The notes below the pieces were generated by a model. The model was not told the DNA's origin. It did no database searches and saw only the letters and a program-made list of their open reading frames with translations. Shown here piece by piece: positions 11,019-20,000 of a stretch of DNA of 64,000 nucleotides (positions are counted from its first letter, which is position 1; every line of letters starts with the position of its first letter). The translations under genes and the position numbers were made by a program. The stretch is from Cupriavidus sp. EM10 (GTDB taxonomy: Bacteria > Pseudomonadota > Gammaproteobacteria > Burkholderiales > Burkholderiaceae): positions 558,001 to 622,000 of the forward strand of contig NZ_CP076060.1 in assembly GCF_018729255.1 (NCBI RefSeq), given 5' to 3'.

Positions 11019-11753
11019 ATGCGTACAAACCAGCCCACACAGATCCTCGTCGTCGACGACGACCCCGAACTGCGCGACCTGCTGCGCGAATACCTGACCT
11101 CGCAGGGCTTTGCGGTGTCGGTACTGCACGATGGCGATGGCCTGCAGGCCCGGCTTGAGCGCGAGCGCCCGGCGCTGATCGTGCTGGACCTGATGATGCC
11201 CAAGGTGGACGGCCTGACCGCCCTGCGCAACCTGCGTGCCAAGAACGACGACATCCCGGTGATCCTGCTGACCGCGCGCAGCGACGAGATCGACCGCATC
11301 GTCGGGCTGGAAATCGGCGCCGACGACTACCTGGGCAAGCCATTTTCGCCGCGCGAACTGCTGGCCCGCATCAACGCGGTGCTGCGCCGCAAGCTGGCCC
11401 GCCCGGCCGCCGCGCCGGAAGACCGCGAATCGATGGCCTTCGGGCCGTTCCGGGTGAATTTTCGTCAGCGCTCGCTGGAGCGCAGCGGCCAGGCCGTATC
11501 GATCAGCGACACCGAATTCGCGCTGCTGAAGCTGCTGCTGATGCATCCGCTGGAAGTGCTGTCGCGCGAGCGCATCGTCGAACTGATGTATGGCACCGCC
11601 AACGGCATCAGCGACCGGGGCATCGACGTGCAGATCTGGCGCCTGCGCCGGCTGCTGGACGAAGACGCGCAGCGCCCGCGCTACATCCAGACGGTACGCG
11701 GCCGGGGCTACACTTTCGTGCCCGACGAAGCCGAGGACAGCGTTCCGCAATAA
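11019..11753 (+). CDS. OmpR-family response regulator
   Basis: A 244-residue DNA-binding response regulator. The receiver domain (residues 8-120) has the acidic pocket VVDDDPE, the phosphoacceptor Asp57 in LIVLDLMMPKVDG, and Lys107 in LGKPFSPREL. The C-terminal winged helix (about 145-240) ends with RRLLDEDAQRPRYIQTVRGRGYTFVPD, the usual recognition helix and wing of OmpR/PhoB proteins. The ATG at 11019 fits the domain start; an upstream in-frame start at 10989 would add ten unconserved residues. It lies 21 bases before the sensor kinase gene and is divergent from the RND efflux operon, which suggests it controls drug or metal efflux, as BaeR does for mdtABC in enterobacteria. The signal is unknown. 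Confidence 0.93.
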   Translation: MRTNQPTQILVVDDDPELRDLLREYLTSQGFAVSVLHDGDGLQARLERERPALIVLDLMMPKVDGLTALRNLRAKNDDIPVILLTARSDEIDRIVGLEIGADDYLGKPFSPRELLARINAVLRRKLARPAAAPEDRESMAFGPFRVNFRQRSLERSGQAVSISDTEFALLKLLLMHPLEVLSRERIVELMYGTANGISDRGIDVQIWRLRRLLDEDAQRPRYIQTVRGRGYTFVPDEAEDSVPQ

Positions 11754-11774
11754 AGCTCCCGCACCAGACCAGGC

Positions 11775-13057
11775 ATGAAGCTAAGAATCGACACCCTGTT
11801 CGGCCGCATGGCGCTGCTGATCGCCGCCGTGCTGATGATCAGCCATTTCTCGTGGCTGGCCATCCTGCGCATGGACCGGCGCCAGCAGCAGATCGACTAT
11901 TCGGTCGAGCAGATGCTATTCCAGCTGGACAGCATCCAGCGCGCGCTCGATGCGAAACCGCCCGTGCCGTTGCCGAGCCTGGTGGAAGTGGCCGATACCG
12001 CCGTGGCCGACGAGCACGCCGGGCCGCCGCAGGGCGGGCGCCCGCGCCGCCTGGTGGACCAGTTCACGCGCCGCCTGCCGCCTGGTTCGGAGGTGCGGCT
12101 GGAGGACGAGTTGTCCACGCCCCGGCTATGGATCAAGCTGCCCAATCGCAACCGATGGATCGCCATGCCGATCCTGTTCGTGCACAACCCCCGCCCGACA
12201 ACCGCCTGATTCCGGGCGTGGTGCTGGTGGTGGGCGTGGCCATCGTGTTTGCGCTGTTCGTGGCGTGGCAGATCCAGCGCCCGGTACGCGACATGGCCGA
12301 AGCGGCCGAAAAACTGTCGCGCCAGCAGGCCGTGCCGCCGCTGCGCGAGCGCGGGCCGCATGAGCTGCGCCAGTTGATCGAGCGTTTCAATCGCATGGTG
12401 GCGGACCTGTTCCGCATCGACCAGGAGCGCAATACGATGCTGGCCGGCATCGCGCACGATCTGAAGACGCCGCTGGCGCGGCTGCGGCTGCGGGCCGAGA
12501 TGCTGTCCGACCCCAAGGCGGCGGCTGGCGTAACGCGCGACGTGGAGTCGATGTCGGCCATCGTCGAGCAGTTCCTGACCTTCGCCCAAAGCAGCGAACC
12601 GACCGCACGGCCGGTGCCGGTGGACAAGCGCATCGGCGAGCTGGCGGCGTCGCTGCAGGAGCAGGACAGGCAGGTGGTGCTGGAACTGACCGCCGGCGAC
12701 GGCTTCAGGATGATCGCCACGCAGCTGGACCGCATCATCGGAAACCTGGTGGACAACGCGTATGCCTACGGCGAGCCGCCGGTCTACGTGGCGACGGCGC
12801 GCACCAGCGAAGGCTGGCGCCTGACCGTGGAAGACCAGGGCCCCGGCATCCCGGCCGACGCCATCGAGCGCGTGACCATGCCGTTCGTGCGACTGGACCC
12901 CGCACGCGGCGGCAACGCCCATTCGGGGCTGGGACTGGCGATTGTCGACCGTCTGGTCAGGCAGGGCGGCGGCAGGCTGACGATCAGCAACCGCGACGAA
13001 GGCGGCCTGCGCGTGGAAATGGTGTTCCCGTTCACGGCACTGGCGCAGGCGGCTTGA
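11775..13057 (+). CDS. EnvZ-type sensor histidine kinase, frameshifted
   Basis: The partner kinase of the preceding regulator. The first part (MKLRIDTLFGRMALLIAAVL) has a membrane helix at about residues 10-30 and a short periplasmic loop ending IAMPILFVHNP. The second part begins DNRLIPGVVLVVGVAIVFAL (second helix) and continues with HAMP, the phosphoacceptor His of MLAGIAHDLKTPLARLRL (about residue 228), the N box LVDNAYAYGEPP, and G boxes DQGPGIP and GLGLAIVDRLV. The two parts are in different frames. They join if one C is added to the run at 12188-12192, giving VHNPPPDNRLIPG and a 427-residue protein. As written, the reading stops at 12209. An assembly error is the likeliest cause. Confidence 0.87.
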
Positions 13058-13076
13058 AGCTGCTACTCATGTCTCG

Positions 13077-13107
13077 CTCCCCTTTCCCGCATGGCGGGAG
13101 AGGGGAG
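13077..13107. repeat. GC-rich palindromic intergenic repeat, copy A
   Basis: An imperfect palindrome of the form CTCCCCTTTCCCGC-ATG-GCGGGAGAGGGGAG just after the kinase stop and before plsY. The same core occurs at 15809-15851, 15960-16002 and 22057-22086, always between genes. It resembles the REP-like elements common in Burkholderiales. As it lies between convergent genes it could also slow or end transcription. Confidence 0.75.
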
Positions 13108-13116
13108 AACCCCCCT

Positions 13117-13725
13117 TCAAACCTTCTTCTTCTCCCCGATCCGGCTTTCCTTGCCGGCCAGCAGCTTGGCGATATTGCTGCGGTGACGTGCGATCAGCAG
13201 GATGCCGATGACCAGCACGGCGCCGGCGATGATATCCACGCCAAACATCAGCACATAGAAGAACGGCGCGAAGATCGCGGCCACCAGCGCGGCCAGCGAC
13301 GAATAGCGGAAGAAGAACGCGATGATCAGCCAGCTGGCCAGCGTGCCGGCGCCAAGCAGCGGGTGGATGGCGAACAGGATGCCGGCCGCCGTGGCCACGC
13401 CCTTGCCGCCCGCGAAGCGGTGGAAGACCGGGAACAGGTGGCCCAGGAACACGGCCAGCGCCGCCAGCGCGATGCCGGTGTCGTCCACGCCGTAACCAGG
13501 GCCCAGGTGCTTGACCAGCATGACGGCCACGTAGCCCTTCAGGCCATCGCCGATCAGCGTCAGGATGGCGGCCTTCTTGTTGCCGGTGCGCAGCACGTTG
13601 GTGGCGCCGGGGTTGCCGGAACCGTAGCTGTGCGGATCGGGCAGGCCCATGGCCTTGCTGACCACGACGGCGAACGACACCGATCCGATCAGGTAGGCGA
13701 TGACGGCAAATATCAGGTTGACCAT
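13117..13725 (-). CDS. plsY: Glycerol-3-phosphate acyltransferase PlsY
   Basis: A 202-residue inner membrane enzyme that transfers an acyl group from acyl-phosphate to glycerol-3-phosphate, the first step of phospholipid synthesis. The three conserved cytoplasmic motifs are visible: [15 protein letters not shown] (with the SGNxGxTN signature), the glycine-rich [12 protein letters not shown], and a late region around [10 protein letters not shown]. About five membrane helices are evident (for example [19 protein letters not shown] at the start). It is convergent with the kinase gene and is followed by a C-terminal basic tail (GEKKKV). The length matches the family. Confidence 0.95.
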   Translation of the reverse strand: MVNLIFAVIAYLIGSVSFAVVVSKAMGLPDPHSYGSGNPGATNVLRTGNKKAAILTLIGDGLKGYVAVMLVKHLGPGYGVDDTGIALAALAVFLGHLFPVFHRFAGGKGVATAAGILFAIHPLLGAGTLASWLIIAFFFRYSSLAALVAAIFAPFFYVLMFGVDIIAGAVLVIGILLIARHRSNIAKLLAGKESRIGEKKKV

Positions 13726-13829
13726 TGTGTGGGGAGAAAGACTAGGAATTCAGGCTGGCGCGATTGTAGCGCGGCGCGGCGACAGCGGACTCCGTGATTT
13801 CCCCGGTGTCGCCGCCGGCCCGGCAGCCG

Positions 13830-14321
13830 TCAGTCGGGCAGCGCGCACGACACCGGTTTGGCGTCCAGCAGGTCGGTCAGCACCCCAGGCGCGATGCTGA
13901 CCAGGTAGCCGCGCCGCCCGCCATTGATATAGATGGTGTCCAGCGCCAGCACGCTGCCTTCCACGTAGACCGGCATGCGCTTCTTCGTGCCGAACGGCGA
14001 GGTGCCGCCCACCATGTAGCCGCTGTGGCGCTGCGCCACCTCCGGCTTGCACGGCTGCACGCTTTTTGCACCGATCTGCCGCGCCAGGTTCTTGGTCGAT
14101 ACCGAGCAGTCGCCGTGCATCAGCACGATCAGCGGCCGGGCCGCCTCGTCTTCCATCACCAGCGTCTTCACCACGTTGTGCTCGGGCACGCCCAGCTGGC
14201 GCGCCGACTCGCCGGTGCCGCCGTGGTCGACATAGTCGTAGGCATGCTCGCCAAACGGCACGCCCTGCTTGCGCAGCATCTGCGTGGCCGGGGTTTCGGA
14301 AATGTGTTTCTGCTTGCTCAT
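13830..14321 (-). CDS. ybaK: Cys-tRNA(Pro) deacylase, YbaK/EbsC family
   Basis: A 163-residue trans-editing protein that hydrolyses Cys-tRNA(Pro) mischarged by prolyl-tRNA synthetase. The family pattern is clear: ATQMLRKQGVPF near the N-terminus, VVKTLVMEDE with the conserved lysine, MHGDCSVSTKNLARQIGAK, and GYMVGGTSPFGTKKRMPVYVE with the conserved GGxSPxG loop. The length matches YbaK (about 159). It lies 21 bases after xerD on the same strand and may be transcribed with it. Confidence 0.95.
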   Translation of the reverse strand: MSKQKHISETPATQMLRKQGVPFGEHAYDYVDHGGTGESARQLGVPEHNVVKTLVMEDEAARPLIVLMHGDCSVSTKNLARQIGAKSVQPCKPEVAQRHSGYMVGGTSPFGTKKRMPVYVEGSVLALDTIYINGGRRGYLVSIAPGVLTDLLDAKPVSCALPD

Positions 14322-14342
14322 GGGATGGACGCCCGCGCCGGT

Positions 14343-15251
14343 TCAGCCGCGTGGATGGTGGTGCTGGTGCAACTCGCGCAGGCGCTCGCGCGCCACGTGC
14401 GTGTAGATCTGCGTGGTGGAGATGTCGGCATGGCCTAGCAGCAACTGCACCACGCGCAGGTCCGCGCCGTGGTTCAGCAGGTGCGTGGCAAATGCATGCC
14501 GCAGCGTATGCGGCGACAGCGGGGCGTGGATGCCGGCTTCGCGCGCATGCTTCTTGATCAGATGCCAGAAGGTCTGGCGCGTCATGCCTTCCCCGCGCTG
14601 GGTGACGAACAGTTCGTCGCACGCGCGGCCGGCCAGCAGCGCGGGGCGACTTTCGGCCAGGTAGCGGCGCAGCCAGTCGCCGGCCTGCGCGCCAAACGGT
14701 ACCAGCCGTTCCTTGTTGCCCTTGCCGCCCACCACGCGCGCCACGCCCTCGTTGAGGCCGACCTCGATGGTCTTCATGTTGGTCAGCTCGGACACGCGCA
14801 GCCCGCTGGCGTACATCAATTCAAGCATGGTGCGGTCGCGCAGGCCCAGCGGCGTGTCGTCGTCGGGCGCCTCGAGCAGCGCCTCCACCTGGCCCTCGGA
14901 CAGCGTCTTCGGAAAGCGCGGCGGCTGCTTGGCCGGGCGCAGCAGCAGGCAGGGATCGGCCTGAATCATGTGCTCGCGCAGCGCCCACTGGTAGAAACGG
15001 CGGAACACGGTCAGGCGCCGGTTGGCCGACGACGCGCGGGTTTCCGTGTGGCGCGCGGCGAAGTAGCCGGACAGGGCCGTGTCGTCGACGGCCAGCAGCG
15101 CGCAGGTGTCGCTTTCGTGCAGCCAGCGCGCCAGCAGGGCCAGGTCGCGCCGGTACGCATCGATGGTGTTCTTCGACAGCCCGTTTTCAAGCCACAGCGC
15201 GTCGCAGAAGCGGTCGACCAGCGCCAGGTCTTCGGCCAGCACCGCGCTCAT
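14343..15251 (-). CDS. xerD: Site-specific tyrosine recombinase XerD
   Basis: A 302-residue recombinase that acts with XerC at dif to resolve chromosome dimers. The start MSAVLAEDLALVDRFCDALW at 15251 was chosen because upstream codons read through ogt and are not conserved. The N-terminal SAM-like core-binding domain spans about residues 8-95. The catalytic domain shows the Arg in ASGLRVSEL, a lysine in VVGGKGNKERLVPF, the HxLRH box HTLRHAFATHLLNHG, and the nucleophile Tyr in HADISTTQIYTHV. It overlaps ogt by four bases (ATGA), so the two are probably translationally coupled. Confidence 0.95.
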   Translation of the reverse strand: MSAVLAEDLALVDRFCDALWLENGLSKNTIDAYRRDLALLARWLHESDTCALLAVDDTALSGYFAARHTETRASSANRRLTVFRRFYQWALREHMIQADPCLLLRPAKQPPRFPKTLSEGQVEALLEAPDDDTPLGLRDRTMLELMYASGLRVSELTNMKTIEVGLNEGVARVVGGKGNKERLVPFGAQAGDWLRRYLAESRPALLAGRACDELFVTQRGEGMTRQTFWHLIKKHAREAGIHAPLSPHTLRHAFATHLLNHGADLRVVQLLLGHADISTTQIYTHVARERLRELHQHHHPRG

Positions 15252-15727
15252 AGGAGCATCGCTCCTTCGTGGCGCAGCAGCCAGCGCTTGACGCCCAGGT
15301 GAAAGCCTTCCTCGCCATGATGGGCAAAGCCGCCGAGCCCGTTGGCGGCCACCACGCGGTGGCACGGGATCACGATCGGAAACCAGTTCTGCCCGCAGGC
15401 CTGGCCCACGGCGCGCGGCATGCTCTGCAGCGACTTGGCGATGGTGCCATAGGTGGTCAGCCCGCCGCGCGGCACGGCGCAGATTGCGCCCCAGACCTTG
15501 CGCTGGAAATCGGTGCCGCGCGTGGCCAGCGGCAGGTCGAAGATCAGGTCTGGATTGTCATAGTAGGCCGCAAGCTGCTCGGCCACGCGCCGCGTCAGCG
15601 CGTCGGCCGGAGCGATGTCGGCAAACGAATCGGGCAGGTAGACGATCTCGTGGACCTGCGCGCCATCGACGCGCACGCCGACCTTGCCGAATGGCGCGGG
15701 CAGGACGGCATCGAAGGGACGTTGCAT
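15248..15727 (-). CDS. ogt: Methylated-DNA-[protein]-cysteine S-methyltransferase
   Basis: A 159-residue suicide DNA repair protein that moves the methyl group from O6-methylguanine to its own cysteine. The active site IPCHRVVAANGLGGFAHHGEEG contains the PCHR motif. The helix-turn-helix DNA reader (GLTTYGTIAKSLQSMPRAVGQA) precedes it, and the N-terminal domain is reduced, as in Ogt. The start at 15727 (MQRPFDAVLPAPFGKVG) gives the usual size. The end overlaps xerD by four bases. Confidence 0.95.
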   Translation of the reverse strand: MQRPFDAVLPAPFGKVGVRVDGAQVHEIVYLPDSFADIAPADALTRRVAEQLAAYYDNPDLIFDLPLATRGTDFQRKVWGAICAVPRGGLTTYGTIAKSLQSMPRAVGQACGQNWFPIVIPCHRVVAANGLGGFAHHGEEGFHLGVKRWLLRHEGAMLL

Positions 15728-15808
15728 GGCGGGCGGTGGCGTTGGCGGACAGAGTGCGATTTTATGCCGATTTGCCGGGCGCGCCCGATTTTCTCCCCCT
15801 TTGTTTTC

Positions 15809-15851
15809 GCCCCTCTCCCGCGTTGGGGAGAGGGGCCGGGGGTGAGGGCAG
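15809..15851. repeat. GC-rich palindromic intergenic repeat, copy B
   Basis: This copy reads CCCCTCTCCCGC-GTT-GGGGAGAGGGG followed by CCGGGGGTGAGGGC. It is in opposite orientation to copy C (15960-16002), with which it brackets a terminator-like hairpin. It lies upstream of ogt, in the gap to the TctC-type gene. Confidence 0.75.
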
Positions 15852-15894
15852 GGCCGTCCAGCAACCAACCGCGCCAACTGCGAGCCACCGCCCA

Positions 15895-15928
15895 AAAACA
15901 AAAAGGACCACCGGGTGTGGTGGTCCTT
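15895..15928 (-). terminator. Rho-independent terminator downstream of the TctC-type gene
   Basis: Read on the minus strand, the hairpin AAGGACCACC / GGTGGTCCTT is followed by TTTTTGTTTTTGG. It lies about 100 bases past the stop of the binding-protein gene, with one palindromic repeat in between. Confidence 0.8.
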
Positions 15929-15959
15929 GGCGAAGGATGCTTGAGGATTCAGGCGTCTT

Positions 15960-16002
15960 GCCCTCACCCCCAACCCCTCTCCCGCCAGGCGGGAGAGGGG
16001 AG
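15960..16002. repeat. GC-rich palindromic intergenic repeat, copy C
   Basis: The copy reads GCCCTCACCCCCAACCCCTC then TCCCGC-CAG-GCGGGAGAGGGGAG, ending 17 bases before the stop codon of the TctC-type gene. The extended arm CCCTCACCCC matches copy B inverted. Confidence 0.75.
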
Positions 16003-16019
16003 AAAGCCGAGCGAAGACG

Positions 16020-17009
16020 TTACTGCTCCAGCTTGATGTTCTGCACCTTGACCAGGTTCTTCATCTTGTCGAATTCCTTCTTGATCTCGGCGGCGTGCTG
16101 GGCCGGGGTGTTGCCCGAGGGCTCGGCGCCGGCGGCTTGCAGGCGGTCCACGAAGCCCTTGTCCTGCAGCGCCTTGACCACCGCGCCGTTCAGCTTGGCG
16201 ATGACGTCGTCAGGCGTGCCGGCCGGGGCCACCAGGCCGTACCAGGCCGGGTCGTTCGGCTCCTTCAGGCCCATTTCGCCGAAGGTCGGCACGTTGGCCA
16301 GGCCGTCCACGCGCTTGTTCCAGGCCACCACGATCGGGCGCAGCTTGCCGGCCTTGATGTAGGGCATCGACGACGGCAGGTTGTCCACCATGATCGGCAC
16401 CTGGCCAGCCAGCACGTCGTTCAGGGCCGGGCCGGCGCCACGGTACGGAATGTGCACCATGAACGTCTTGGTCGACACCTTGAACTGCTCGCCCAGCATG
16501 TGGCCGAAGCCGCAGGTGCCCGACGACGCGTACGAATACTTGCCCGGGTTCGCCTTCAGCACGGCCAGGAATTCCTTGTAGTCCTTGGCCGGGAAGTTCG
16601 GGTTCACCGCGATCACGTTGGCCACGTTCGCCACGTTGGCGATGGGCTTGAAGTCCTTGATCGGGTCGTACGACAGCTTGGGGTTGCAGGCCGGGTTCAC
16701 GGCCATCGTCGACACCGTGGAGATGCCGATCGTGTAGCCGTCCGGGGCCGACTTGGCGATGGCGTCGGCGCCGATCGAGCCGCCGCCACCGGCGCGGTTT
16801 TCCACCACCACCGGCTGGCCCAGGATGCGGCTCATCTGGTCGGCCACGCCACGGCCGACGATGTCGGTCGTGCCGCCCGGCGCGAACGGAATGATCAGGC
16901 GGATCGGTTTGTTCGGATAGTTGCTCTGTGCTTGTGCAACGGATGCCACGGAGGCGGCGGCCATGAAGACCGTCGAAGCCAGGATCAGTGCTTTCTTGTG
17001 AGCTTGCAT
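16020..17009 (-). CDS. Tripartite tricarboxylate transporter (Bug/TctC) substrate-binding protein
   Basis: A 329-residue periplasmic binding protein. The signal peptide (MQAHKKALILASTVFMAAASVASVAQAQ) is cleaved before SNYPNKPIRLIIPFAPGG. The family marks are GGTTDIVGRG, VVENRAGGGGSIGADAIAKS, and PDGYTIGISTVSTMAVNP. A conserved central IPYRGAGPALNDVLAGQ segment is also present. No TctA or TctB membrane genes are adjacent, which is the rule for most of the large Bug protein family in Burkholderiales; these proteins act as orphan carboxylate binders or sensors. The start at 17009 gives a proper signal peptide. The ligand cannot be deduced. Confidence 0.93.
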   Translation of the reverse strand: MQAHKKALILASTVFMAAASVASVAQAQSNYPNKPIRLIIPFAPGGTTDIVGRGVADQMSRILGQPVVVENRAGGGGSIGADAIAKSAPDGYTIGISTVSTMAVNPACNPKLSYDPIKDFKPIANVANVANVIAVNPNFPAKDYKEFLAVLKANPGKYSYASSGTCGFGHMLGEQFKVSTKTFMVHIPYRGAGPALNDVLAGQVPIMVDNLPSSMPYIKAGKLRPIVVAWNKRVDGLANVPTFGEMGLKEPNDPAWYGLVAPAGTPDDVIAKLNGAVVKALQDKGFVDRLQAAGAEPSGNTPAQHAAEIKKEFDKMKNLVKVQNIKLEQ

Positions 17010-17114
17010 TGAGGAGAGTCTCCCGTCGTTGAAGCCGGGCGGATCGCGCCCGGGGAGGTCATGAAACACCGGCGTGCCGCTTCGGTTGCAGCGGTGCGCC
17101 GGCGTGCTTCGGAA

Positions 17115-17732
17115 TCAGCCGCCCAGCAGGCCGCGCTTCAGGTTGCGGTCCACCGGGTGTTCGCCCAGAAAGATGCGCAGCACCGCCTGGTAGAAATCCT
17201 CGCCCGGAATGGCCTGGCCGCGCGGAATGCCGTTGAGCGTCACGGCGGTCCCGCCCTCGGGCGTGAAGTCGAAATTGATGATGTCGCCACGCTGGGCCGT
17301 GCCCAGCTGGCTCATCGTGCGTTCAAGCTGCGTCACGCGGTCGGACAGCAGCTGCATCTGCATCTCGGAATGGTTCTCGCGCAGGCCTTCGTTGAGGGCC
17401 TTCACGAACTGCGCCGATTCCACCTCGCGCAGCGGGCGGATCTGCAGCCGTTTCGGGCCCGGCGACCCCAGCACCACGGTGGCGTTGCGGGCGCGCTCGG
17501 GCAGGTACAGCCCGGCCGCGTAGCCCTTGATCACGAATACCTGGCGCAGGCCGGTGCCGTTGAGCGGCAACTGGCGGCCGCCCAGGCGCACCACGTCGTC
17601 GAAGCGCACGCCGTCGATCTCCATCGCCGATACCGACGGCAACAGCAGGCCGAGCGCCAGCGACGCGCACAGCGAAACGGCAAGGCGGCGGGGAAGCGAG
17701 GCTCGGCGGGACGAAGACTGCGTGGACTTCAT
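17115..17732 (-). CDS. Periplasmic chalcone isomerase-like domain protein
   Basis: A 205-residue protein with a twin-arginine-free Sec signal (LAVSLCASLALGLLLPSVSAM) followed by a chalcone isomerase-like fold. The segments MEIDGVRFDDVVRLGGRQLPLNGTGLRQ and VIKGYAAGLYLPERARNATVVLG are typical of the bacterial CHI-like family (Chalcone_3). The end has FYQAVLRIFLGEHPVDRNLKRGLLG, a frequent terminus ('WLG--PVD--LK--LLG'). Bacterial members are not known to act on flavonoids; the fold is thought to bind fatty acids or similar small molecules. It stands alone between the binding protein and a divergent transporter. Confidence 0.88.
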   Translation of the reverse strand: MKSTQSSSRRASLPRRLAVSLCASLALGLLLPSVSAMEIDGVRFDDVVRLGGRQLPLNGTGLRQVFVIKGYAAGLYLPERARNATVVLGSPGPKRLQIRPLREVESAQFVKALNEGLRENHSEMQMQLLSDRVTQLERTMSQLGTAQRGDIINFDFTPEGGTAVTLNGIPRGQAIPGEDFYQAVLRIFLGEHPVDRNLKRGLLGG

Positions 17733-17886
17733 GGTGCGACAGGCGGCGGCAAAGCCGCGGGCAAGGCGAAATTCAGCGTGCCATGTTCAAGGAATTCTGA
17801 AAAAATACCCATCCGGATCTGCCCTAGTCTTCACTTTTGACGAAGACTGCCGTCGGGCGCCACGATAACTACAAAGCATTCGAGAC

Positions 17887-18780
17887 ATGTCTGCCGCCCT
17901 GCTGCTGGTGCCGGATTTCAGCCTGATTCTTATCGGCTGGCTGCTGGTGCGCTATACCCCCTTCGACCGCGCCTTCTGGGCCGGCGTGGAACGCCTGGTC
18001 TACTTCGTGCTGTTTCCGGCACTCCTGTTGCAGTCGACCAACAGCGCGAAATTCGATTTCTCGTCGACCTCGGCCATGCTCGGGCTTGCGCTGGCCACGA
18101 TGACCTTCGGCATGGCCACCGGCTACCTGGTGCGCTATGTGCTGCGGCCTGCACCGCTGGACTTTGCCTCCGGCTTCCAGACCGCCTTCCGCTTCAATTC
18201 CTATATCGGGCTGGCCCTGGCGGCGCGGCTCGGCGGCGGCGAGGGGCTGGCGATGATGGCGCTGGTGGTGGGCGTGACCGTGCCGCTGTGCAATGTGGCG
18301 GCCGTTTGGGCGCTGGCGCGGCACGGCGAATCGAAGCTGCTGCGCGAGCTGGCACGCAATCCGCTGATCCTGGCCACGGCCATCGGGCTGGCGACGAACC
18401 TGCTGGGCCTGCATCCGCCCGAGGTGATCGGCATGACGCTGGGCCGCCTGGGCTCGGCATCGACGGCACTGGGCCTGATGACGGTGGGCGCCGGCCTGCA
18501 GATGAGCGGCGCCACGGGCACGGCCGGCCCGATGGCCTGGTGGAGCGGCGTGAAGCTGCTGGCCATGCCGTGCTTCGCTTGGATCGTCGGGAAGTACCTG
18601 CCGCTGACCACGCTGCAGTACCAGATCGTGGTCGTTTATGCGTCGCTGCCCACGGCGTCCAGTGCCTACATCCTGGCCGTGCGCATGGGCGGCAACGGGC
18701 CGATGGTGGCGGCTACGATCTCCGCGATGACGGTGGCGGCGGTTGTCACCACGCCGGTCTGGCTGTCGCTGGTCAGCTAG
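17887..18780 (+). CDS. AEC-family (auxin efflux carrier-like) transporter
   Basis: A 297-residue inner membrane carrier with about ten hydrophobic helices, starting MSAALLLVPDFSLILIGWLL. The two-fold repeat with broken helices, FRFNSYIGLALAARLGGGEG in the first half and VVYASLPTASSAYILAVRMGG in the second, is typical of the AEC (TC 2.A.69) family. Members carry organic acids or are of unknown substrate. It ends eight bases into the convergent queG gene. Confidence 0.9.
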   Translation: MSAALLLVPDFSLILIGWLLVRYTPFDRAFWAGVERLVYFVLFPALLLQSTNSAKFDFSSTSAMLGLALATMTFGMATGYLVRYVLRPAPLDFASGFQTAFRFNSYIGLALAARLGGGEGLAMMALVVGVTVPLCNVAAVWALARHGESKLLRELARNPLILATAIGLATNLLGLHPPEVIGMTLGRLGSASTALGLMTVGAGLQMSGATGTAGPMAWWSGVKLLAMPCFAWIVGKYLPLTTLQYQIVVVYASLPTASSAYILAVRMGGNGPMVAATISAMTVAAVVTTPVWLSLVS

Positions 18781-19984
18781 CGGCTGCTGGCGTGCTGGTG
18801 GTCTCTTGGGCCAGGGCCCAGTCGATATGCTCGCGCACCAGCGGCGTGGCCGTGTCGCGCCGGGCTTGCAGGGCGTCGCGGATGCGCTGGGCAAGCGCGG
18901 GGTCGCTGGCCGACGCCGCGCGCAGGCTGTTGCCCAGTCCCACTGCCAGGTTGCGCAGCCAGCGCTCGTGACCGATGCGCCGGATCGGGCTGCCTTCGAG
19001 CCGCTGGTTGAATTCGGCCTCGGTCCAGCCGAACAGTTCGGCCATGTCGGGCGCATCGAAGCCATTGCGCACGTCGAAATCGGGCAGCGTGGCGCGGTGC
19101 GCGAACTTGTTCCACGGGCAGGCCAGCTGGCAGTCGTCGCAGCCGTAGACGCGGTTGCCCATTGGCGCGCGCAGCGGCTCGGGGATGGCGCCCTTGTGTT
19201 CGATCGTCAGGTACGAGATGCAGCGGCGCGCGTCCAGCCGGAACGGCTCCAGGATCGCCCCGGTGGGGCAGATGTCGATGCAGCGGCGGCAATTGCCGCA
19301 GTGGGGTGTCTCGGCCTGGTCGGCCGGCAGCGGGATATCGACCAGGATCTCGCCCAGGAAGAACATCGACCCCCCGTCGCGGTCCAGCAGCAGCGTGTGC
19401 TTGCCACGCCAGCCCAGGCCGCCCTGGCTGGCCAGCGCCACTTCCATGACTGGCGCCGAATCGGTGAACACACGGTAGCCGAACGGCCCGATGGCCGTTT
19501 CGATGCGCGCCGCCAGCTGCTGCAGCCGGTTACGCAGCACCTTGTGATAGTCCCGGCCGCGCGCGTAGAGCGAGATCACGGCGGTGGCGGGATCGTCCAG
19601 CCGCGCCAGTTCATGGCCACGCCAGTCGTCGGGGCCCTGCGCGGGCAGGTAGGGCATGCGGGCGACGATGGCACGCACCGTGCCAGGCACCAGTTCGTGC
19701 GGCCGGGCGCGCTTTGCGCCGTGGTTGGCCATATAATCCATGTCGCCGTGGTAGCCCGCCTGCAACCACGCCAGCAGGCCCGCCTCGGCGTGCCGCAGAT
19801 CGACATCGGCAATGCGGATCTCATCGAATCCGAGCGCCCGGCCCCAGCCGCGCAGGGATGCCGCCAGCGATGCCAGGTCCACGTCCGTGGTGACGGAGGC
19901 GGAATCTGGGCGCGCCGGAGCGGAATCTTCTGCGGGATGCGCGGTTCGCGCGGGGGTAGGGGCGGGCACTGCACGGTCGATCAT
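18773..19984 (-). CDS. queG: Epoxyqueuosine reductase QueG
   Basis: A 403-residue cobalamin-dependent iron-sulfur enzyme that reduces epoxyqueuosine to queuosine in the tRNA anticodon. Two cluster motifs are present: CGNCRRCIDICPTGAI (about residues 240-256) and CDDCQLACPWNKF. The ARGRDYHKVLRNRLQQLA and FTDSAPVMEVALASQGGLGWRGKHT regions are characteristic. The ATG at 19984 leaves an unusual proline/alanine-rich leader of about 35 residues before the domain. It is divergent from tsaE with only 16 bases between start codons, so promoters lie inside the coding ends. The 3' end overlaps the AEC gene. Confidence 0.96.
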   Translation of the reverse strand: MIDRAVPAPTPARTAHPAEDSAPARPDSASVTTDVDLASLAASLRGWGRALGFDEIRIADVDLRHAEAGLLAWLQAGYHGDMDYMANHGAKRARPHELVPGTVRAIVARMPYLPAQGPDDWRGHELARLDDPATAVISLYARGRDYHKVLRNRLQQLAARIETAIGPFGYRVFTDSAPVMEVALASQGGLGWRGKHTLLLDRDGGSMFFLGEILVDIPLPADQAETPHCGNCRRCIDICPTGAILEPFRLDARRCISYLTIEHKGAIPEPLRAPMGNRVYGCDDCQLACPWNKFAHRATLPDFDVRNGFDAPDMAELFGWTEAEFNQRLEGSPIRRIGHERWLRNLAVGLGNSLRAASASDPALAQRIRDALQARRDTATPLVREHIDWALAQETTSTPAAAS

Positions 19985-20000
19985 CCCTGAATTGTACGCA

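Noticed and set aside
16020..17009. A complete tripartite tricarboxylate transporter locus
   Set aside because: Only the binding protein is present; no TctA or TctB membrane genes occur nearby.
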